Shown here: piece after piece, positions 6,102-7,890 of the stretch
Position numbering within the stretch: position 1 is the stretch's first letter
Layout of the letters: each line of letters opens with the position of its first letter
Origin: JADFWK01 sp035527895
Lineage (GTDB): Bacteria; Desulfobacterota; DSM-4660; Desulfatiglandales; B25-G16
Direction of reading: 5' to 3'
Assembly (NCBI GenBank): GCA_035527895.1
Contig: DATKZQ010000026.1
Span: 1 to 7,890 of the forward strand
DNA: 7,890 nucleotides
The notes under the pieces: generated by a model
The model's input: the letters and a program-made list of their open reading frames with translations, nothing else
Told to the model about the DNA's origin: nothing
Databases searched by the model: none
Position numbers and translations under genes: made by a program

Positions 6102-6191
6102 TGAAATGTTAATCCCCGTCGTTATCTCCTTGTGATATCTGGTTACATTTTAGTTACACGCTCTCTCAAAACCGCAACAGTAAACGATCGC

Positions 6192-6258
6192 GGCAGGGAA
6201 GGGGGATACCTAATCCCCTTGCCTGAGCCTCAATGAAGGGCGAACCTTTGGCGGTTCG
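6192..6258. other. Pair of hairpins in an ~800-bp gene-free region
   Basis: GGCA...AAGGGGGAT (6192-6207) pairs with ATCCCCTTGCC (6213-6223) with a small bulge, and CGAACC (6241-6246) pairs perfectly with GGTTCG (6253-6258). Neither is followed by a T-run. The GGTTCGAGATC string recalls a tRNA T-loop, but no matching T-stem or acceptor stem exists. The region 5710-6519 as a whole holds no gene that I can support; besides the repeat and the 104-bp element, a weak hairpin ATTCAG/CTGAAT followed by T5 lies at 6443-6463. Confidence 0.4.
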
Positions 6259-6519
6259 AGATCGTCGTTCAATGTCGCCGTGCGCTCTTCAATTAAGTGG
6301 TTTGGCGTGATGATAAATTGCGACTGTAGTATGCAATAGATTAGGATTATGCGGAGTTACGTATAGCAGTTAGAACTATGCATCCGGCCTGTAGATGTTA
6401 CATATAGTAATGGCAAGCCAAAAGACTTGCGAGAGGCTTTCCATTCAGAATACTGAATTTTTTGAGGCACAAGAGGTAACACAAGATATGGGAACTCTGC
6501 CAGAAAAAGCAGAACTATT

Positions 6520-6606
6520 TTTCCCCTGGCATTTGGGGCACGTGAGAGGATCAACCTTATATATTTTTTGAATCAACCTTGCCCGGTTTTTCGACCGACC
6601 TCCTTT
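6520..6606 (-). pseudogene. Remnant of an IS91-type transposase C-terminus
   Basis: On the minus strand, read from 6606 down, the frame gives RARLIQKIYKVDPLTCPKC followed by QGK. This is the zinc-ribbon-like C-terminal signature (ARLI-x-K-V/I-Y-x-VDPL-x-CPKC) of IS91-family transposases as I know them. Normally MKII-type strands follow; here the frame loses similarity after the lysine at 6520, and nothing upstream of ~6606 matches because the Lys-rich gene occupies that space. About 29 codons survive. It is a scar of a mobile element lying directly at the 3' end of the Lys-rich gene, whose TAA (6607-6605) overlaps its first codon. Confidence 0.65.
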
Positions 6607-7129
6607 AAGGATTTCTTCCCTGCTGTAATTTGCGTGTAGCCTCGTCCCGAACTTGCTTTGCTTGCTCTATTGCCTTCTTATAGGCTTCATTTGCTTCCTT
6701 CTTAGCCTGCTTATCAACGGCCCGTTTCTTAGCCTCTTTGTAGACTATGTCAGCCTGCTTATTAGCCTCTTCATAGGTCTCATCTGCGTCTTCAATAGCC
6801 TCCCGTGATTTGATTTGAGTCTCAAGATAGTCTGCAGTGGCTTTGTCGTAAGAACAGCGGAAGACCACCATGGCTTCCGCTGTAATTGCGTCACGCAGTT
6901 TCTTTGCTTGCTCTATTGCGTTCTTATGGGCTTCATCGGCTACCTTCTTAGCCTGCTTATCAACGGCAATTTTGCGTGCCTTTTTATGGACTATCTGAGC
7001 CTGCTTCTTGGCCTCTTTATATGCCTGATATGCTCGTGCCCAAACCTCATTAGATACTTTTTTGGCCTCAGCTTGGCCCTTTGTCTGGGCATCTAGCGCT
7101 TGTTGTTCTGCTTCAGATTTCCCTTCCAT
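6605..7129 (-). CDS. Lys/Ala/Glu-rich coiled-coil protein with internal duplication
   Basis: The 174-residue, strongly charged protein is rich in A, K, E and Q and has no signal peptide or membrane segment. It is predicted to be almost wholly helical. Residues 37-81 (YKEAKKQAQIVHKKAR... to LRDA) and 119-163 (YEEANKQADIVYKEAK... to VRDE) are near-identical repeats offset by exactly 82 residues. Both contain VDKQAKK and AIEQAKK/Q. The linker (about 82-118) holds the only cysteine (C92) and hydrophobic residues (AMVVFRC). No enzymatic motif is visible. It resembles low-complexity LEA-like or histone-H1-like basic/coiled-coil proteins, but this similarity may be compositional only. AGGAGGT (7141-7135) lies 5 nt before the ATG, and a near-consensus promoter lies ~100 nt upstream, so expression is probably strong and monocistronic. 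I do not recognise a named family. Confidence 0.82.
   Translation of the reverse strand: MEGKSEAEQQALDAQTKGQAEAKKVSNEVWARAYQAYKEAKKQAQIVHKKARKIAVDKQAKKVADEAHKNAIEQAKKLRDAITAEAMVVFRCSYDKATADYLETQIKSREAIEDADETYEEANKQADIVYKEAKKRAVDKQAKKEANEAYKKAIEQAKQVRDEATRKLQQGRNP
6641..7021 (-). repeat. 246-nt-offset internal gene duplication
   Basis: Segments 6887-7021 and 6641-6775 are recognisable as direct DNA repeats, for example TTTGCTTGCTCTATTGC and TTAGCCTGCTTATCAACGGC in both. They encode the two ~45-residue repeats of the Lys-rich protein. The DNA similarity, not just the protein similarity, suggests a fairly recent tandem duplication of an 82-codon unit or selection to keep it. Confidence 0.75.
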
Positions 7130-7230
7130 TACAAACCTCCTCTATCATATTATTTTTGCCATTTAATGAATAAGTGAGTCATCTTGAATCTCGATATTCT
7201 TGTCACCATTCCGTTCATCATCCACATCCC

Positions 7231-7259
7231 ATTCTAGGCTTAGGAATACTCAATGTCAA
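7231..7259 (-). promoter_or_regulatory. Sigma-70-type promoter of the Lys-rich gene
   Basis: On the minus strand a perfect -35 TTGACA (7259-7254) is followed after exactly 17 nt by TAGAAT (7236-7231), one mismatch from TATAAT. Transcription would begin near 7224, giving a ~95-nt leader ending in the AGGAGGT ribosome site at 7141-7135. This is the best promoter match in the window. The leader contains the imperfect palindrome GAATATCGAGATTC (7198-7185). Confidence 0.7.
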
Positions 7260-7354
7260 TAAGTACGCTTCGATGCGACTGACAGGCGGAAAATTGGAAG
7301 CAGGACAGAAAAAAATTAGCACATAGATCCACAAGATGTTGGGTGGCTCCGGAG

Positions 7355-7443
7355 GAAAGGGGGGACGCTGTTAAAAAACTAAGTTGCCAAAGTGAGCCGG
7401 GGCAAATCGTTCCTTTGCCATTTTCCGATATCAGAGCCTTTTC
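7355..7443 (+). repeat. Dispersed intergenic repeat, family 1, copy 4
   Basis: The first 34 nt (7355-7388) are identical to 192-225 of copy 1, about 7.2 kb away, then AAAGTGAGCCGGGGCAAAT and CCTTTGCCATTTTCC follow. The hairpin GGCAAA (7401-7406) with TTTGCC (7414-7419) is the longest among the copies. An alternative outer pairing is TTGCC (7384-7388) with GGCAA (7401-7405). The 7-nt-period tail of copies 1 and 2 is missing. The rest of 7130-7492 holds only the promoter described above. Confidence 0.7.
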
Positions 7444-7492
7444 CTGGGGCGATCGCTGTTAGCATAGCACAACCCATAGGAGCAAAGTCACT

Positions 7493-7717
7493 GTGAGTCG
7501 CTTTCCTCAGGTGCCAGCAGTAAAGGGTAGCCAGAAATGGATCCAGAAACTGGTGAACGGAAACCCCGAGTTGCTCAATGCAGAAATAAGAAAGCACCTG
7601 ACCCTCTCCACTGACGAATCGATCTCCTGGCTTTCACCCCGAGCAGAAGATGACTATGCGGAATACCGCGATCAGGCCTCATTTAGTTCTCCCGCTGGAA
7701 GGCGGGATCCGGGTTAG
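7493..7717 (+). pseudogene. Truncated ORF, N-terminal fragment of an unrecognised gene
   Basis: The 74-codon ORF starts at GTG 7493 with AGGAG (7478-7482) 10 nt upstream. Residues through about 62 look like genuine protein: QVPAVKGSQKWIQKLV, then PELLNAEIRKHL, WLSPRAEDDYAEYRDQA. I have a faint memory of ~250-300-residue uncharacterised proteins, some with a PD-(D/E)XK-like core, that begin this way and continue after YRDQA with FLD-L. Here the frame instead turns into SFSSPAGRRDPG, which is the reverse side of the 3' end of the converging EEP gene and its hairpin. The simplest reading is a gene whose body was lost by a rearrangement near 7675-7685. A short genuine protein cannot be excluded. 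It lies just after family-1 copy 4. Confidence 0.45.
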
Positions 7718-7889
7718 GGCTTTTTTCTGTGGTGAGTTCAAATTCGCACACAAGGGGTGTATGATCGGATAATTTGATCTGAGGGATCTGAAAACCGGTG
7801 ACCCGTATTTGCGGAGTGTGGAAGATGTAATCCAGTTGTCGGCGCGGGGCCCGGCTGGGATAGGAGGGTTGCCTGTTGCTGTTGGCATT
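7683..7889 (-). CDS. Endonuclease/exonuclease/phosphatase family protein, C-terminal part
   Basis: Sixty-eight codons before a TAA (7685-7683) are visible; the 5' part lies beyond the right edge. The peptide contains PRRQLDYIFHTPQIRVTGF and LSDHTPLVCEFEL, the closing signature of the EEP (DNase I/exonuclease III/sphingomyelinase-like) superfamily: the R-x-x-D-Y-I-F strand, then S-D-H with the catalytic Asp-His pair, then the final strand of the beta-sandwich. Members are Mg-dependent phosphodiesterases on DNA, RNA, phosphoinositides or phospholipids; the substrate is not decidable from this end. A tail of ~16 residues follows (TTEKSPNPDPAFQREN), partly encoded by the 7690-7707 hairpin. It converges with, and overlaps, the truncated plus-strand ORF. 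Another frame over the same bases is longer on paper but lacks family motifs. Confidence 0.8.
   Translation of the reverse strand, partial: NANSNRQPSYPSRAPRRQLDYIFHTPQIRVTGFQIPQIKLSDHTPLVCEFELTTEKSPNPDPAFQREN
7690..7707. terminator. Hairpin at the convergent 3' ends
   Basis: TCCCGC (7690-7695) and GCGGGA (7702-7707) form a 6-bp stem with loop TGGAAG. T6 follows on the plus strand only after ~12 nt (7721-7726), so termination of plus-strand transcripts is possible but not classical. On the minus strand the hairpin is inside the last codons of the EEP gene and no T-run follows. Confidence 0.35.
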
Positions 7890-7890
7890 T

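Noticed and set aside
5894..6112. 72-codon plus-strand ORF
   Set aside because: It runs through the inverted-repeat element, has no convincing ribosome site and no protein-like motif.
6246..6264. tRNA T-arm-like string GGTTCGAGATC
   Set aside because: The flanking bases cannot form a T-stem and no acceptor, D or anticodon arms are present; it is part of a simple hairpin.
6357..6554. 65-codon minus-strand ORF
   Set aside because: It overlaps the transposase remnant in a different frame, starts at TTG and resembles nothing.
7679..7888. 69-codon minus-strand ORF starting MPTATGNPP
   Set aside because: The neighbouring frame carries the EEP signatures DYIF and SDH, so this frame is a shadow.

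Overview
The window looks like a low-density, repeat-rich accessory stretch of a bacterial chromosome, most likely from an anaerobic Desulfobacterota (deltaproteobacterial) lineage. This is inferred from a nitroreductase fused to a 2x[4Fe-4S] ferredoxin domain, a TIGR04076-type protein, mid G+C genes with AGGAGG ribosome sites, and intergenic repeats of a kind I associate with that group. No rRNA or tRNA is present to confirm it.

Layout, left to right. 1-183 (minus): N-terminal part of a TIGR04076-family gene that leaves the window. 192-533: intergenic, with a ~150-bp dispersed repeat (family 1) and a short palindromic repeat (family 2). 534-1403 (minus): ferredoxin-nitroreductase. 1404-1843: intergenic, with a second family-2 copy and a perfect 12-bp hairpin. 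1844-2791 (plus): exported alpha/beta hydrolase, followed by a hairpin and a family-1 copy. 3192-4538 (minus): 448-residue ArsB/NhaD-SLC13-type transporter. 4539-4956: gene-free, with short repeats. 4957-5157 (plus): decayed N-terminus of an HNH-endonuclease-like gene whose ATG has become ATT, running into a 24-nt tandem repeat. 5227-5709 (plus): a bacterial cereblon-like CULT-domain protein, the most notable gene here. 5710-6519: gene-free, with a family-1 copy, a ~104-bp element bounded by perfect 12-bp inverted repeats, and several hairpins. 6520-6606 (minus): remnant of the C-terminus of an IS91-type transposase. 6605-7129 (minus): Lys/Ala-rich coiled-coil protein with an 82-residue internal duplication and a near-consensus sigma-70 promoter. 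7130-7492: promoter plus a family-1 copy. 7493-7717 (plus): short, apparently truncated ORF. 7683-7889 (minus): C-terminus of an endonuclease/exonuclease/phosphatase-family protein.

The genes do not form an operon. Almost every gene has its own intergenic region and strands alternate, so no shared pathway is visible. The common theme is genome plasticity: four family-1 and two family-2 repeat copies, a transposase scar, and two truncated genes suggest an eroding island in which the CULT gene, the nitroreductase, the hydrolase, the transporter and the Lys-rich protein remain intact.
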